A stretch of 64,000 nt of DNA, taken from NCBI GenBank assembly GCA_001295865.1, contig LJHW01000044.1:1-64000 (forward strand). Direction: 5' to 3'. Positions 24,001 to 33,623 of the stretch are shown here, piece by piece. The DNA comes from a beta proteobacterium AAP65 (GTDB lineage Bacteria; Pseudomonadota; Gammaproteobacteria; Burkholderiales; Burkholderiaceae_C). Position numbers and translations under genes: made by a program. The stretch's first letter is position 1, and each line of letters starts with the position of its first letter. Under the pieces are notes generated by a model, which made no database searches, was not told the DNA's origin, and saw only the letters and a list, made by a program, of their open reading frames with translations.

Positions 24001-25659
24001 TCAGGCGGTCTTCAGCCCCAGCATCGCTCGGCCCACCGACTCGGCCACCTCGATGCCATCCACCCCGGCGGACATGATGCCGCCGGCGTAGCCCGCACCT
24101 TCGCCCGCCGGGTACAGGCCGCGCGTGTTCAGACTTTGGTGGTCGCGCCCGCGCGTGATGCGCAGCGGTGAGCTGGTGCGCGTCTCCACGCCCGTGAGCA
24201 CGGCGTCGGGCATCGAGAAGCCCTTGATCTGCCGCTCGAAGGCGGGCAGGGCTTCGCGGATGGCGTCCAGCACGTACACGGGCAGGCTGGGCTGCCTCGG
24301 GTCGGCCAGGTCGGTGAGGTGCACACCGGGTTTGTAGCTGGGCTGCACGTTGCCGAAAACCGTGCTCTTCTGGCGCTTGATGAAGTCGCCCACCAGCTGC
24401 CCCGGCGCGAGGTAGTTGCCGTTGCCGAGCTCGAAAGCGCGGCTCTCCCAGAAACGCTGGAAGGCCACGCCGTCCAGGGGGTTCACCGGGCCTTCGGTCT
24501 TGCCGTCCTGCCGGTAGTCCTGCGGGTTGATGCCCACCACGATGCCGGCGTTGGCATTGCGCTCGTTGCGGCTGTACTGGCTCATGCCGTTGGTGACGAC
24601 GCGGTTCGGTTCCGAGGTGGCGGCCACCACCGTGCCACCCGGGCACATGCAGAAGCTGTAGACGCTGCGGCCGTTGCTCGCGTGGTGCACCAGCTTGTAG
24701 TCGGCCGCGCCGAGGATGGGGTTGCCGGCGTTGGGCCCGAAACGCGCGCGGTCGATCACGCCTTGCGGGTGCTCGACGCGGAAGCCCACCGAAAAGGGTT
24801 TGGCCTCGAGGTAGACGCCGCGCTGGTGCAGCATCGCGAAGGTGTCGCGCGCGCTGTGGCCCAGGGCCAGCACCACGTGTTCGGCTTCGATCTGCTCGCC
24901 ACTCGCCAGGGTGAGGCCCCGCACCTGGCCGGCCTCGATGTGCAGGTCGGTCACGTGTTGCTGGAAGCGGATCTCGCCACCCAGCGCCTCGATGTCGGCG
25001 CGCAGCTTTTCCACCATGCCCACCAGCCGGAAAGTGCCGATGTGCGGCTTGGCCACGAAGAGGATTTCTTCCGGCGCACCCGCCTTCACGAACTCGGTCA
25101 GTACCTTGCGCGTGAGGTGGCGCGGGTCGGAGATCTGGCTCCAGAGCTTGCCGTCGCTGAAGGTGCCGGCCCCGCCTTCGCCGAACTGCACGTTCGACTC
25201 GGGGTTCAGCACGCTCTTGCGCCACAGGCCCCAGGTGTCCTTCGTGCGTTCACGCACTTCCTTGCCGCGCTCCAGCACCAGCGGGCGCAGACCCATCTGG
25301 GCCAGGATCAGCGCCGCAAAGATGCCGCAGGGGCCGAAGCCGATGACCACGGGGCGCGGCCGGCCGCGGGCTGCGAAGTCCGCCGGTGCGTGCCCCACGA
25401 ACTTGTAGCCGGTGTCGGGCGTCACACGCACGTGCGGGTCGCCCGTAAACCGTGCGAGCACGGCCGCCTCACCCTCGACCTCGCAGTCGATGGTGTAGCT
25501 CAGCACGATGGCGGTCTTCTTGCGCGCGTCCCAGGCGCGCTTGAAGACCGTGAAGGCCTTCAGCGCGGCATCGGCGATGCCCAGGCGTGCAAGGACAGCC
25601 GCGCGCAATGCGGCCTCCGCATGGTCGAGCGGCAGTCGAAGTTCAGTGATGCGCAGCAT
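24001..25659 (-). CDS. FAD-dependent oxidoreductase, COG2509-like
   Basis: A 552-residue soluble flavoprotein. After an N-terminal domain of about 100 residues comes the FAD-binding VVIGFGPCGIFAALILAQMG motif (about 103-122) and LVLERG. Other landmarks are the FGEGGAGTFSDGKL stretch, LALGHSARDTF, CMCPGG and the C-terminal GLYPAGEGAGYAGGIMSAGVDGIEVAE that closes the FAD site. The family is widespread and its reaction is unknown. No obvious partner adjoins it. The next gene on the same strand, the 55-residue protein, is separated by 94 nt. Confidence 0.85.
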   Translation of the reverse strand: MLRITELRLPLDHAEAALRAAVLARLGIADAALKAFTVFKRAWDARKKTAIVLSYTIDCEVEGEAAVLARFTGDPHVRVTPDTGYKFVGHAPADFAARGRPRPVVIGFGPCGIFAALILAQMGLRPLVLERGKEVRERTKDTWGLWRKSVLNPESNVQFGEGGAGTFSDGKLWSQISDPRHLTRKVLTEFVKAGAPEEILFVAKPHIGTFRLVGMVEKLRADIEALGGEIRFQQHVTDLHIEAGQVRGLTLASGEQIEAEHVVLALGHSARDTFAMLHQRGVYLEAKPFSVGFRVEHPQGVIDRARFGPNAGNPILGAADYKLVHHASNGRSVYSFCMCPGGTVVAATSEPNRVVTNGMSQYSRNERNANAGIVVGINPQDYRQDGKTEGPVNPLDGVAFQRFWESRAFELGNGNYLAPGQLVGDFIKRQKSTVFGNVQPSYKPGVHLTDLADPRQPSLPVYVLDAIREALPAFERQIKGFSMPDAVLTGVETRTSSPLRITRGRDHQSLNTRGLYPAGEGAGYAGGIMSAGVDGIEVAESVGRAMLGLKTA

Positions 25660-25753
25660 GGGTGACTTGGCAGCCCACCCGGCCCGTCGTCGTCAACGCC
25701 GACGGGCGTTCAGCCCCCACCCGGCCGCCGCAGCGGCGCGGGTGCAGCGGGCT

Positions 25754-25921
25754 TCAGCCACCCTTCTTGGGGCGCTTGCCGGGGTTCTTCTTGCTGCGCG
25801 TGTGCGAACCGCGCTCGAGGCTGTTCTTCTGGCCGCGGTGCACCGTCACGGTCACGCCAGCGGGGGCGGGGGGGCGGGGCGTGGCGCGCTTGTCGGCTTC
25901 GGTACGGATCTTCTGGGCCAT
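25754..25921 (-). CDS. Small basic protein, unknown function
   Basis: A 55-residue open frame, MAQKIRTEADKR to PKKGG, with a Pro-rich middle and a C-terminal half dominated by Lys, Arg and Ser (HTRSKKNPGKRPKKGG). It is strongly basic, with no membrane segment. Codon use matches the neighbours and the frame fills the gap between the FAD oxidoreductase and lpxC. No good ribosome binding site is visible; GAAAG about 9 nt before the ATG is the best. The composition suggests nucleic acid or ribosome binding, but this is only inference. Confidence 0.6.
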   Translation of the reverse strand: MAQKIRTEADKRATPRPPAPAGVTVTVHRGQKNSLERGSHTRSKKNPGKRPKKGG

Positions 25922-26067
25922 GATCGGCTTTCAAGGAAATTGGGGTCGAACCCGCGATTAGGCCACAGCTTCGCCCCAGCCCGCCAGCCACGGGTGCGCA
26001 ACGCGCATCGAAATGCACCGCCGGGCCCAGGGTCGAGCCCCGCAGCACGGGGCCGACGGCCATCGCC

Positions 26068-26073
26068 GACAAT
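26068..26073 (+). promoter_or_regulatory. -10-like box of lpxC (possible leaderless transcript)
   Basis: GACAAT ends 6 nt before the lpxC ATG at 26080. Initiation about 7 nt after the box would start the transcript at the ATG. No ribosome binding site precedes the ATG, which fits leaderless translation. No good -35 hexamer is visible. Confidence 0.4.
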
Positions 26074-26079
26074 CGGGCG

Positions 26080-27015
26080 ATGATCCAGCAGCGCACCATC
26101 CAAGCCCTCACACGCGCCGTCGGTGTGGGCGTGCACAGCGGCCAGAAGGTCGAACTCACCCTGCGCCCGGCCGCGCCCGACACCGGCATCGTCTTCCGCC
26201 GTGTCGATCTGCCCGAGCCGGTAGACATCCCGGTCGACGCTTTCGCTGTCAGCGACACGCGCATGGCCAGCACCATCAGCCCCGGCGGCAACCCCGACGC
26301 GCCCAAGGTCCAGACCATCGAACACCTGATGTCGGCCTGCGCCGGCCTGGGGCTGGACAACCTCATCATCGACATCACCGCCGAAGAGGTGCCCATCCTC
26401 GACGGCAGCGCGGCCAGCTTCGTGTTCCTGCTGCAGAGCGCGGGCATCCAGTTGCAGAACGCGCCCAAGCGTTTTCTGAAGGTGAAGAAGCCCGTGGAGA
26501 TCCGCGAGGGCGAAGGCCGCAGCCTGAAGTGGGCGCGCCTGGAGCCTTTCCATGGTTACAAGCTCAGCTTCGAGATCGAGTTCAACCACCCGGCGGTGGA
26601 CGCCACCGGCCGGCGCGTGGAGTTCGATTTTTCCGGCGGCCAGTACAAGCGCGACATCGCGCGCGCGCGCACCTTCGGCTTCACGAAAGACGTGGAACTG
26701 ATGCGCTCGCGCGGCCTGGGCCTGGGCGGCAACATGGACAACGTGATCGTCATCGACGATGTCAAGGTGCTTAATGCCGAGGGCCTGCGCTACGACGACG
26801 AGTTCGTGAAGCACAAGATCCTCGATGCCATCGGCGACCTGCACATCGCCGGCAAGCCGCTGCTGGCCAGCTACGTGGCCTACAAAAGCGGCCACGCGCT
26901 GAACAACCAGCTGCTGCGCAAGCTGTTGGCCGACCCCAGCGCCTACGAAGTGGTCAGCTTCGAGCGCGAGGCCGATGCCCCGCGCGGCTTTGCCGAACTG
27001 GCACCGGCCTGGTAA
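26080..27015 (+). CDS. lpxC: UDP-3-O-acyl-GlcNAc deacetylase LpxC
   Basis: A 311-residue zinc hydrolase performing the committed step of lipid A synthesis. It starts MIQQRTIQ with VGVHSGQKVELTLRPA, has the zinc-site motifs TIEHLMSACAGLGLDN and HKILDAIGDLHIAGKPL, and ends at the usual length. In most proteobacteria lpxC directly follows ftsZ; here about 8.2 kb of transport and redox genes intervene. The ATG lacks a ribosome binding site. Confidence 0.97.
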   Translation: MIQQRTIQALTRAVGVGVHSGQKVELTLRPAAPDTGIVFRRVDLPEPVDIPVDAFAVSDTRMASTISPGGNPDAPKVQTIEHLMSACAGLGLDNLIIDITAEEVPILDGSAASFVFLLQSAGIQLQNAPKRFLKVKKPVEIREGEGRSLKWARLEPFHGYKLSFEIEFNHPAVDATGRRVEFDFSGGQYKRDIARARTFGFTKDVELMRSRGLGLGGNMDNVIVIDDVKVLNAEGLRYDDEFVKHKILDAIGDLHIAGKPLLASYVAYKSGHALNNQLLRKLLADPSAYEVVSFEREADAPRGFAELAPAW

Positions 27016-27024
27016 GGCGCCGCC

Positions 27025-27210
27025 ATGCTCGTCTTCCGCCTCGTGTTCGGCCTGCTGCTGGTGTGCGGGCTGCTGTGTTTTGCGATGTACATCGGCACCG
27101 GGCAGGCGGTGTGGCGCCGCCGCGGCATCGTCATCGTGAAGTGGACCGTGCTGGCCGCGTTCGGCTTCTTTGCCGTTCTGATTCTCGAGCGGCTGGCGCT
27201 GGTGCTCTGA
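27025..27210 (+). CDS. Small two-helix membrane protein
   Basis: A 61-residue protein with two hydrophobic segments (about 3-22 and 37-58) joined by a short basic loop QAVWRRRG. It begins 9 nt after lpxC and is likely co-transcribed with it. I do not recognise a family. The codon use and the clean two-helix pattern support a real gene. Confidence 0.65.
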   Translation: MLVFRLVFGLLLVCGLLCFAMYIGTGQAVWRRRGIVIVKWTVLAAFGFFAVLILERLALVL

Positions 27211-27238
27211 ACCCAGCGCCGTGCTGCCGCTGGGGGGC

Positions 27239-28399
<1,161 letters not shown>

Positions 28400-28424
28400 C
28401 GAAGGAGGTTTCTCACGCGTGCCC

Positions 28425-28430
28425 GACAAT
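28425..28430 (+). promoter_or_regulatory. -10-like box of the Nif3-like gene
   Basis: GACAAT ends 7 nt before ATG 28438, the same layout as at lpxC. It supports ATG 28438 over the in-frame ATG at 28429, which overlaps the box, and would give a leaderless message. Confidence 0.35.
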
Positions 28431-28437
28431 GCGCACC

Positions 28438-29190
28438 ATGGCAGATCGGGTTGAAATCGATGACTACCTGCAGCAGCTGCTGCAGCCACAAGCCTTCAAG
28501 GATTATGGGCCGAACGGTCTGCAGGTCGAGGGTTCGCCCGAGGTGCGCCGCATCGTCTCCGGGGTCACCGCCAGCCTGGCTTTCATCGACGCGGCCATCG
28601 CCGACGGGGCCGACACGCTGATCGTGCACCACGGCCTGTTCTGGCGCGGGCAGGACGGCCGGCTCACGGGATGGCTGGGTGCGCGCGTGCGGCGCCTGAT
28701 GACGGCCGGCGTCAACCTTTTCGCCTACCACCTGCCGCTGGACGCACACGCCGAGCTCGGCAACAACGCGCAGCTCGGGCTGCAACTGGGGCTGCAGGCC
28801 GACGGCCGCTTTGGCGAGCAAGCGCTGGGCTTCCTCGGCCCAGCGCCGGCAGCGCTGTCCACCCTGCCCGCCTTGGTGCAGGCCGCGCAGGGCGCTCTGG
28901 GACGCGAGCCGGTGGTGGTGCCGGGTGATGGCCGCACGCTGCGGCGCGTGGCGTGGTGCACGGGGGGCGCGCAGGGCTACTTCGAAGGCGCCATCGAGGC
29001 CGGGGCTGACGCCTTCATCACCGGCGAAATCTCCGAGCCCCAGGCCCACCTGGCGCGCGAGACGGGCGTGGCCTTCATCGCCTGCGGCCACCACGCCACC
29101 GAACGCTACGGCGCCCCGGCCGTGGCGGCGCAGGTGGCGGCGCATTTCGGCGTGCCGCACCGCTACATCGAGATCGACAACCCGGCATGA
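28438..29190 (+). CDS. Nif3-like dinuclear metal centre protein (GTP cyclohydrolase I type 2 / YbgI family)
   Basis: A 250-residue protein of the NIF3/YbgI family, which forms hexameric toroids with a two-metal site. Metal ligand motifs are visible: DTLIVHHGLFW near residue 60, FAYHLPLDAH near 97, and the late ACGHHATERYG. The opening VEIDDYLQQLLQPQAFKDYGPNGLQVEG is typical. The biochemical role of the family is not settled. ATG 28429 is an alternative start. Confidence 0.92.
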   Translation: MADRVEIDDYLQQLLQPQAFKDYGPNGLQVEGSPEVRRIVSGVTASLAFIDAAIADGADTLIVHHGLFWRGQDGRLTGWLGARVRRLMTAGVNLFAYHLPLDAHAELGNNAQLGLQLGLQADGRFGEQALGFLGPAPAALSTLPALVQAAQGALGREPVVVPGDGRTLRRVAWCTGGAQGYFEGAIEAGADAFITGEISEPQAHLARETGVAFIACGHHATERYGAPAVAAQVAAHFGVPHRYIEIDNPA

Positions 29191-29257
29191 GGACGCGCAA
29201 CTGCGCCTGCGCGCAGGTGCGCGCTGCATGCCGGGCCCGAGCTCTGGGAGGTCCGGC

Positions 29258-30244
29258 ATGAGACCGCTGCTCGTGACGATGGGCGACGCGGCCGGCATCG
29301 GGCCGGAGATCATCGCCAGCGCCTTCCGCCAGGGTGCACTGGCCGATGCCGTGGTGCTGGGTTGCCCCGAGGTGCTGCGCCGCGCGGGCAGCCCGATGAT
29401 GGCGCTGATCGAGACCCTGTCCGACCTCTCCGCCGTGCCGTCCGGCTGTCTGCCCGTGCTTCGCCCGCCGGGTCTGCCTGCGGGCTTGGCCACGCTACAG
29501 GTCGGCCAGATTGACGCGCGCAACGGCGCTGCGGCGGCGCTTTGCATCGAACACGCCGTGGCGCTGTTGCAGGCGGGCGTCGGCGGCGCGCTGGTGACTG
29601 CGCCCATCCACAAAGAGGCCTTGGCCGCCGCCGGCGTGCCCCATCCGGGCCACACCGAGATGCTGCAGGCCCTGGCCGCGACACCCGGCCAGCCGCTGCC
29701 GCCAGTGCGCATGATGCTGGCCAATCAGGAGTTGCGCGTGGTGCTGGTCACCATCCACCTCTCGCTGCGCCGCGCGCTGGACGCCGTCACCTTCGACGCC
29801 GTGCTCGACACCCTGCGCATCGCTCACCGCAGCGCGGCCGCCTGGGGCCAGGCGCGGCCGCGCATCGCGGTGGCCGGGCTGAACCCGCATGCCGGCGAAG
29901 GTGGGCTGTTTGGAGACGAAGAGCTCACCGTCATCGGCCCCGCGGTGCAGGCGGCCGTGGCCGAGGGCATCAACGCCAGCGGCCCCTATGCGCCCGACAC
30001 CGTGTTCATGCGCGCGCGCCGCGGCGAGTTCGATCTCGTGGTGGCGATGACGCACGACCACGGGCTGATCCCGGTGAAGTACCTCGGTGTGGAGCAGGGC
30101 GTCAATGTCACGCTGGGCCTGCCTTTCGTTCGCACCAGCCCCGACCACGGCACCGCCTTCGACATCGCCGGCCAGGGCCGGGCCGATGCCAGCAGCCTGC
30201 GGGCGGCGGTGCAGATGGCGCGCCGGCTGGCCGCGGCCGCGTGA
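29258..30244 (+). CDS. pdxA: 4-hydroxythreonine-4-phosphate dehydrogenase PdxA
   Basis: A 328-residue NAD-dependent enzyme of the DXP-dependent pyridoxal phosphate pathway. TMGDAAGIGPEI opens the protein. Metal and substrate residues are in the HPGHTEML, GLNPHAGEGGLFGDEE and MTHDHGLIPVKYL motifs, and the end FDIAGQGRAD is typical. GGGAGG at 29246-29251 precedes ATG 29258 by 6 nt. It converges with the DUF1631 gene, with 11 nt between the stops. Confidence 0.96.
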   Translation: MRPLLVTMGDAAGIGPEIIASAFRQGALADAVVLGCPEVLRRAGSPMMALIETLSDLSAVPSGCLPVLRPPGLPAGLATLQVGQIDARNGAAAALCIEHAVALLQAGVGGALVTAPIHKEALAAAGVPHPGHTEMLQALAATPGQPLPPVRMMLANQELRVVLVTIHLSLRRALDAVTFDAVLDTLRIAHRSAAAWGQARPRIAVAGLNPHAGEGGLFGDEELTVIGPAVQAAVAEGINASGPYAPDTVFMRARRGEFDLVVAMTHDHGLIPVKYLGVEQGVNVTLGLPFVRTSPDHGTAFDIAGQGRADASSLRAAVQMARRLAAAA

Positions 30245-30255
30245 TCAGCCTGTGA

Positions 30256-32688
30256 TCAACGCGTGGCCGGTGCGGCGCCGCTGAGCGCCGAGAGCTGGCG
30301 GCGCGCGCGCGCCGTGGCGCGCTCGATCAGGTAGGCGCTCTCGAAGGCCTTGAGCCGGCCCGTTTCACACAGGCGCGTGAGCATGCGTTGGGTGAGCGAA
30401 ATGGTCTTCCGGTGGCGCCCGCCGTGGCTGAAGATGTAGAAGCTCTTGGCCGGGCTCACGTGCGACAGGCGCACCTTCTTCCAGTCGCCGTCCAGGTGCA
30501 TCTGGTAGGCGAAGCCGATCTCCAGGTGGTTCACCAGGGCTGCACCCTGCGGGGTGTCTTCGGCATCGGCCGCCGGCAGGCCGGGTGCCAGCGGGCGGTT
30601 GTCGGGCGGGGTGTCGGGCTCGGCGCTGAGGTCGATGTCGATCTGGCCCGACCAATCCACCGCCGCTTCGCTGACCAGGCCCACGCTTTGCGCTTCTTCG
30701 CTGCTCAGCTGCTGCGGCATCTCCTCGGTGAGCACGGGCAGGTTGACGCTGGTCGAAAGCTCGTCGCGCGAGGGAGGCGGGCGCTTCAGCGCACGGTCGA
30801 CCTCGTGCGCCATCAGGTTGATGTCGAGCTGGCTGGTCGGCGCGTGTTTCAGCGCGTTGGCGTGCGCCGGCATCAGCTGGCCGAAGAAGTCGCGCCGCGC
30901 TTCCTCGGGCCAGCCGATGAGGTTCATGCCTTCGGTCAGGTCCTGCATCAGCTTGGGGAGCTGGGTCAGGAAGGCCTTGCGCAAGGCGGGCGTGGCCTTG
31001 GGCTGCACGCTGAGGAAAAGATCGCGCGCCACCGCGCGCAGGCGCTGTGCCAGCGCGCCATCGGTGCCGCCTTGCTCGGCGGCACGCAGCAGCACCTGGC
31101 TCCAGACCTTGCTGATGAAATCGCGCAGGAAGGGCGGCGCCTGCACGTCTTTCAGCTCGCCCTGCAGGCGTTGCGCGTACAGCTGGCGCAGGCGCTGCTG
31201 TTCTTCCTTTTCGGTCAGCAGCGCGGCCGCCGCCTGGTCGGGGCTGGCCTGGCGTGCCAGCTCGGCGGTGAAGGCCTCCAGCTCGGCCAGCTTCTGCTCG
31301 TAGACCTCGATCTGCTCGAAATCGCCATCCACCACCTCATGGATCAGCGCCTTGACCTTGGCCAGGAACTGCCTGGCCCCTTCGTCGCCGAAGTCTTCGA
31401 AGGCAGCGCCCAGCGAGGCGATGCGGTTGATGAAGCGCCGCACCGGGTGCTTGCGCGACGAGAAGAAACTCGGGTCGCCCAGCGCGGCGCGCAACACCGG
31501 CAACTGCAGCCGCGCGATCTGCCGTGCCATCTGCGGCGGCACCTTGGGGTCGGCCAGGATCTGGTCGAACAGGAAGCCGATGACATCGATCACCATGTGA
31601 TCGAGCGCGCCCTTGGAGGCCCCGCGCAATTCGTCGCGGTGCGCGCGGATCAGGTTGGCCGGCTGCGGCACCATGCCGCCGTCGCCCGCCATGTCGCCGT
31701 AGTCGCTGGCGTAGGCGCCGCTGGCCTGCGGGCCTTCGACGTAGGCCAGCCGCCGGATCAGCGTCATCATGCCCGGGTCGACGTGGCCGAACATGGCGCC
31801 GCGCGGCGCCGGCATGCCGGTGCCGGTGCCGCGGCCCGGGTAGGCGCCAGGGCGGGTGGAGCTGCCAAAACCGCCCGTGCGCTGGCCGCTGTCAGGCCGG
31901 CTGCCCAGGCCGCTGGGGCGGCTGGTGTCGGCCTCGGCGCCGGGGTCGGTGCCGGCGAAGCCGCCACCGCCGAGCGCCCCTCGCGGCGCGCGGTTGCGCA
32001 CGCTGAGGCCGACAGGTTGCACGCCGGCACGGCGCAAATCGGTCAGGATGTCGGCATAGCAGGCGCGCAGCAGGCCGCCGAGCGAGCGGCTGATTTCGGT
32101 GGTGAGTACCTTGCGGACGTCGGCGCGGTCGGAAACGGTCTCGATGCCGCGCAGCATGGCGTGGCCCACCAGGTCGGGCTTGAGCGGGTTGCGGTCGCGT
32201 TCACCGCCAGCGTCGCCGATCATGGCGCTGACGAAGCCGTCGAGCTCACGCAGTTCCCATTCGCAGGCGGCCGAGATGTCCATGCCGAAGCGTTCGGCGG
32301 AGATCTGCGCCTCGACTTCCTTGTCTTCGACGAGGCTCAGCGAGGCCCAGTCGGTCTGGCCCGACAGCGATGGGCTGCGCGCGCCGGGGCGGGCGCGGGC
32401 ATCCAGGCTGCCTTCGCGCGTGCTGCCCGCGCCGCCCACGGGGCCGAGTTCACGCAGCACCCGTTCATCGAGCGCGTCGTTGAAGGCCAGTGCGAACATG
32501 GCCGATTTGCGGTTGAGCTCGAACTGCGCGCCCAGCAGGCCATCACGTTGGTAGGCGTTGCTGGCCGCCAGCGCGGCCAGGCCCAGGCTCTCGATCGTGC
32601 GTTCGGCAGCCTCGCGCGCCGCCAGTTTCAGGCGCTGCACGGCCGCCTCCAGCGGCGCAGGCAAGCGGTGAATGGGGTTGGGCATCAT
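30256..32688 (-). CDS. DUF1631 family protein
   Basis: An 810-residue soluble protein. The N-terminal third is helical; a Gly/Pro/Arg-rich unstructured segment (about residues 250-300) follows, then a long helical region with coiled-coil character around the KEEQQRLRQLYAQRLQ stretch. The C-terminal about 90 residues, with FAYQMHLDGDWKKVRLSHVSPAKSF and then GRHRKTISLTQRML, are the best conserved part and resemble the ending of DUF1631 proteins of betaproteobacteria. Function is unknown. ATG 32688 (MMPNPIHRL) seems likelier than the upstream in-frame start at 32733. Confidence 0.8.
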   Translation of the reverse strand: MMPNPIHRLPAPLEAAVQRLKLAAREAAERTIESLGLAALAASNAYQRDGLLGAQFELNRKSAMFALAFNDALDERVLRELGPVGGAGSTREGSLDARARPGARSPSLSGQTDWASLSLVEDKEVEAQISAERFGMDISAACEWELRELDGFVSAMIGDAGGERDRNPLKPDLVGHAMLRGIETVSDRADVRKVLTTEISRSLGGLLRACYADILTDLRRAGVQPVGLSVRNRAPRGALGGGGFAGTDPGAEADTSRPSGLGSRPDSGQRTGGFGSSTRPGAYPGRGTGTGMPAPRGAMFGHVDPGMMTLIRRLAYVEGPQASGAYASDYGDMAGDGGMVPQPANLIRAHRDELRGASKGALDHMVIDVIGFLFDQILADPKVPPQMARQIARLQLPVLRAALGDPSFFSSRKHPVRRFINRIASLGAAFEDFGDEGARQFLAKVKALIHEVVDGDFEQIEVYEQKLAELEAFTAELARQASPDQAAAALLTEKEEQQRLRQLYAQRLQGELKDVQAPPFLRDFISKVWSQVLLRAAEQGGTDGALAQRLRAVARDLFLSVQPKATPALRKAFLTQLPKLMQDLTEGMNLIGWPEEARRDFFGQLMPAHANALKHAPTSQLDINLMAHEVDRALKRPPPSRDELSTSVNLPVLTEEMPQQLSSEEAQSVGLVSEAAVDWSGQIDIDLSAEPDTPPDNRPLAPGLPAADAEDTPQGAALVNHLEIGFAYQMHLDGDWKKVRLSHVSPAKSFYIFSHGGRHRKTISLTQRMLTRLCETGRLKAFESAYLIERATARARRQLSALSGAAPATR

Positions 32689-32911
32689 GGGAGGTTGACT
32701 GTGTCCGCGGGCTGCCCGCAGAGCAGCCGGCAAGTATGCGGCATCGATACCGGCGCCGCGGGCCGTGAGCTTGCCGACTGCGGGGGCCTGTCGTCATGGC
32801 GTCACCGATGGTTGCCACTCGCTACATCTTTCGGCAGCCGCGGCGATTTCTGAATGGCCGCGATGCGCGCTCGGCCTTCTGGGCGCGTCAGCCCGGCGAA
32901 GGCCGGTCCGC

Positions 32912-32917
32912 TAGAAT
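32912..32917 (+). promoter_or_regulatory. -10 box of the petABC operon
   Basis: TAGAAT (five of six matches to TATAAT) lies 41 nt before the petA start in the 270-nt gap after the divergent DUF1631 gene. No matching -35 hexamer is clear. Confidence 0.4.
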
Positions 32918-32958
32918 GGATGGTTGATCTGAACCCTGCAGCTGCACCGAGGAACTTC

Positions 32959-33579
32959 ATGAGCGACGCCACCGTCGAAAACACCGTGGGCCCGACCGTC
33001 GACAAGGGTCGCCGGACCTGGATCGCCATCACCTGCGGGGCGGGTGCCGTCGGCGGTGCCGCCGTGGCCGTGCCCTTCGTCAGCACCTTCGCCCCGTCTG
33101 AGCGCGCACGCGCCGCTGGCGCGCCGGTCCAGGTTGACATCAGCGCCTTGCAGCCCGGCGAGAAACTCACGGTCGAGTGGCGCGGCAAGCCGGTGTGGAT
33201 CATCCGCCGCACGCCCGAACAGCTGGCCACGCTGGCCAAGGTGGAAAGCGAACTCGCCGACCCCAAGAGCGACCGCAAGGCCTACCCGACGCCTGACTAC
33301 GCGAAGAACCAGCACCGCTCGATCAAGCCCGAGTTTTTTGTCGGTGTCGGCATCTGCTCGCACCTGGGCTGCTCGCCCTCTGACAAATTCCAGCCCGGCG
33401 CCCAGCCCTCGCTGCCCGATAACTGGGCGGGCGGCTTCCTGTGCCCCTGCCACGGCTCCACTTTTGATCTGGCCGGCCGTGTGTTCAAGAACAAGCCTGC
33501 GCCCGACAACTTGGAGGTACCGCCGCACATGTACCTGTCGGACACCACGCTGTTGATCGGCGAAGACAAGAAGGCCTGA
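32959..33579 (+). CDS. petA: Ubiquinol-cytochrome c reductase Rieske iron-sulfur subunit
   Basis: A 206-residue subunit of the cytochrome bc1 complex that carries electrons from ubiquinol to cytochrome c1. A twin-Arg-like KGRRTW precedes one membrane segment, as is usual for Tat-exported Rieske proteins. The [2Fe-2S] ligands are in CSHLGC (about 130-135) and CPCHGS (about 158-163). Start ATG 32959 follows GAGGAAC; longer upstream frames lack this logic. It is the first gene of petABC. Confidence 0.97.
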   Translation: MSDATVENTVGPTVDKGRRTWIAITCGAGAVGGAAVAVPFVSTFAPSERARAAGAPVQVDISALQPGEKLTVEWRGKPVWIIRRTPEQLATLAKVESELADPKSDRKAYPTPDYAKNQHRSIKPEFFVGVGICSHLGCSPSDKFQPGAQPSLPDNWAGGFLCPCHGSTFDLAGRVFKNKPAPDNLEVPPHMYLSDTTLLIGEDKKA

Positions 33580-33623
33580 GCGGCCCGCGCACCCCGCAGT
33601 AACCCCTGAAGACCGAGGTCAAG

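Noticed and set aside
28403..28454. A perfect AGGAGG followed after 10 nt by GTG 28419 and an 11-codon frame overlapping the Nif3-like start
   Set aside because: It could be a leader peptide coupling translation, but the frame is tiny, no conservation can be seen, and the Nif3-like gene has a simpler leaderless explanation.
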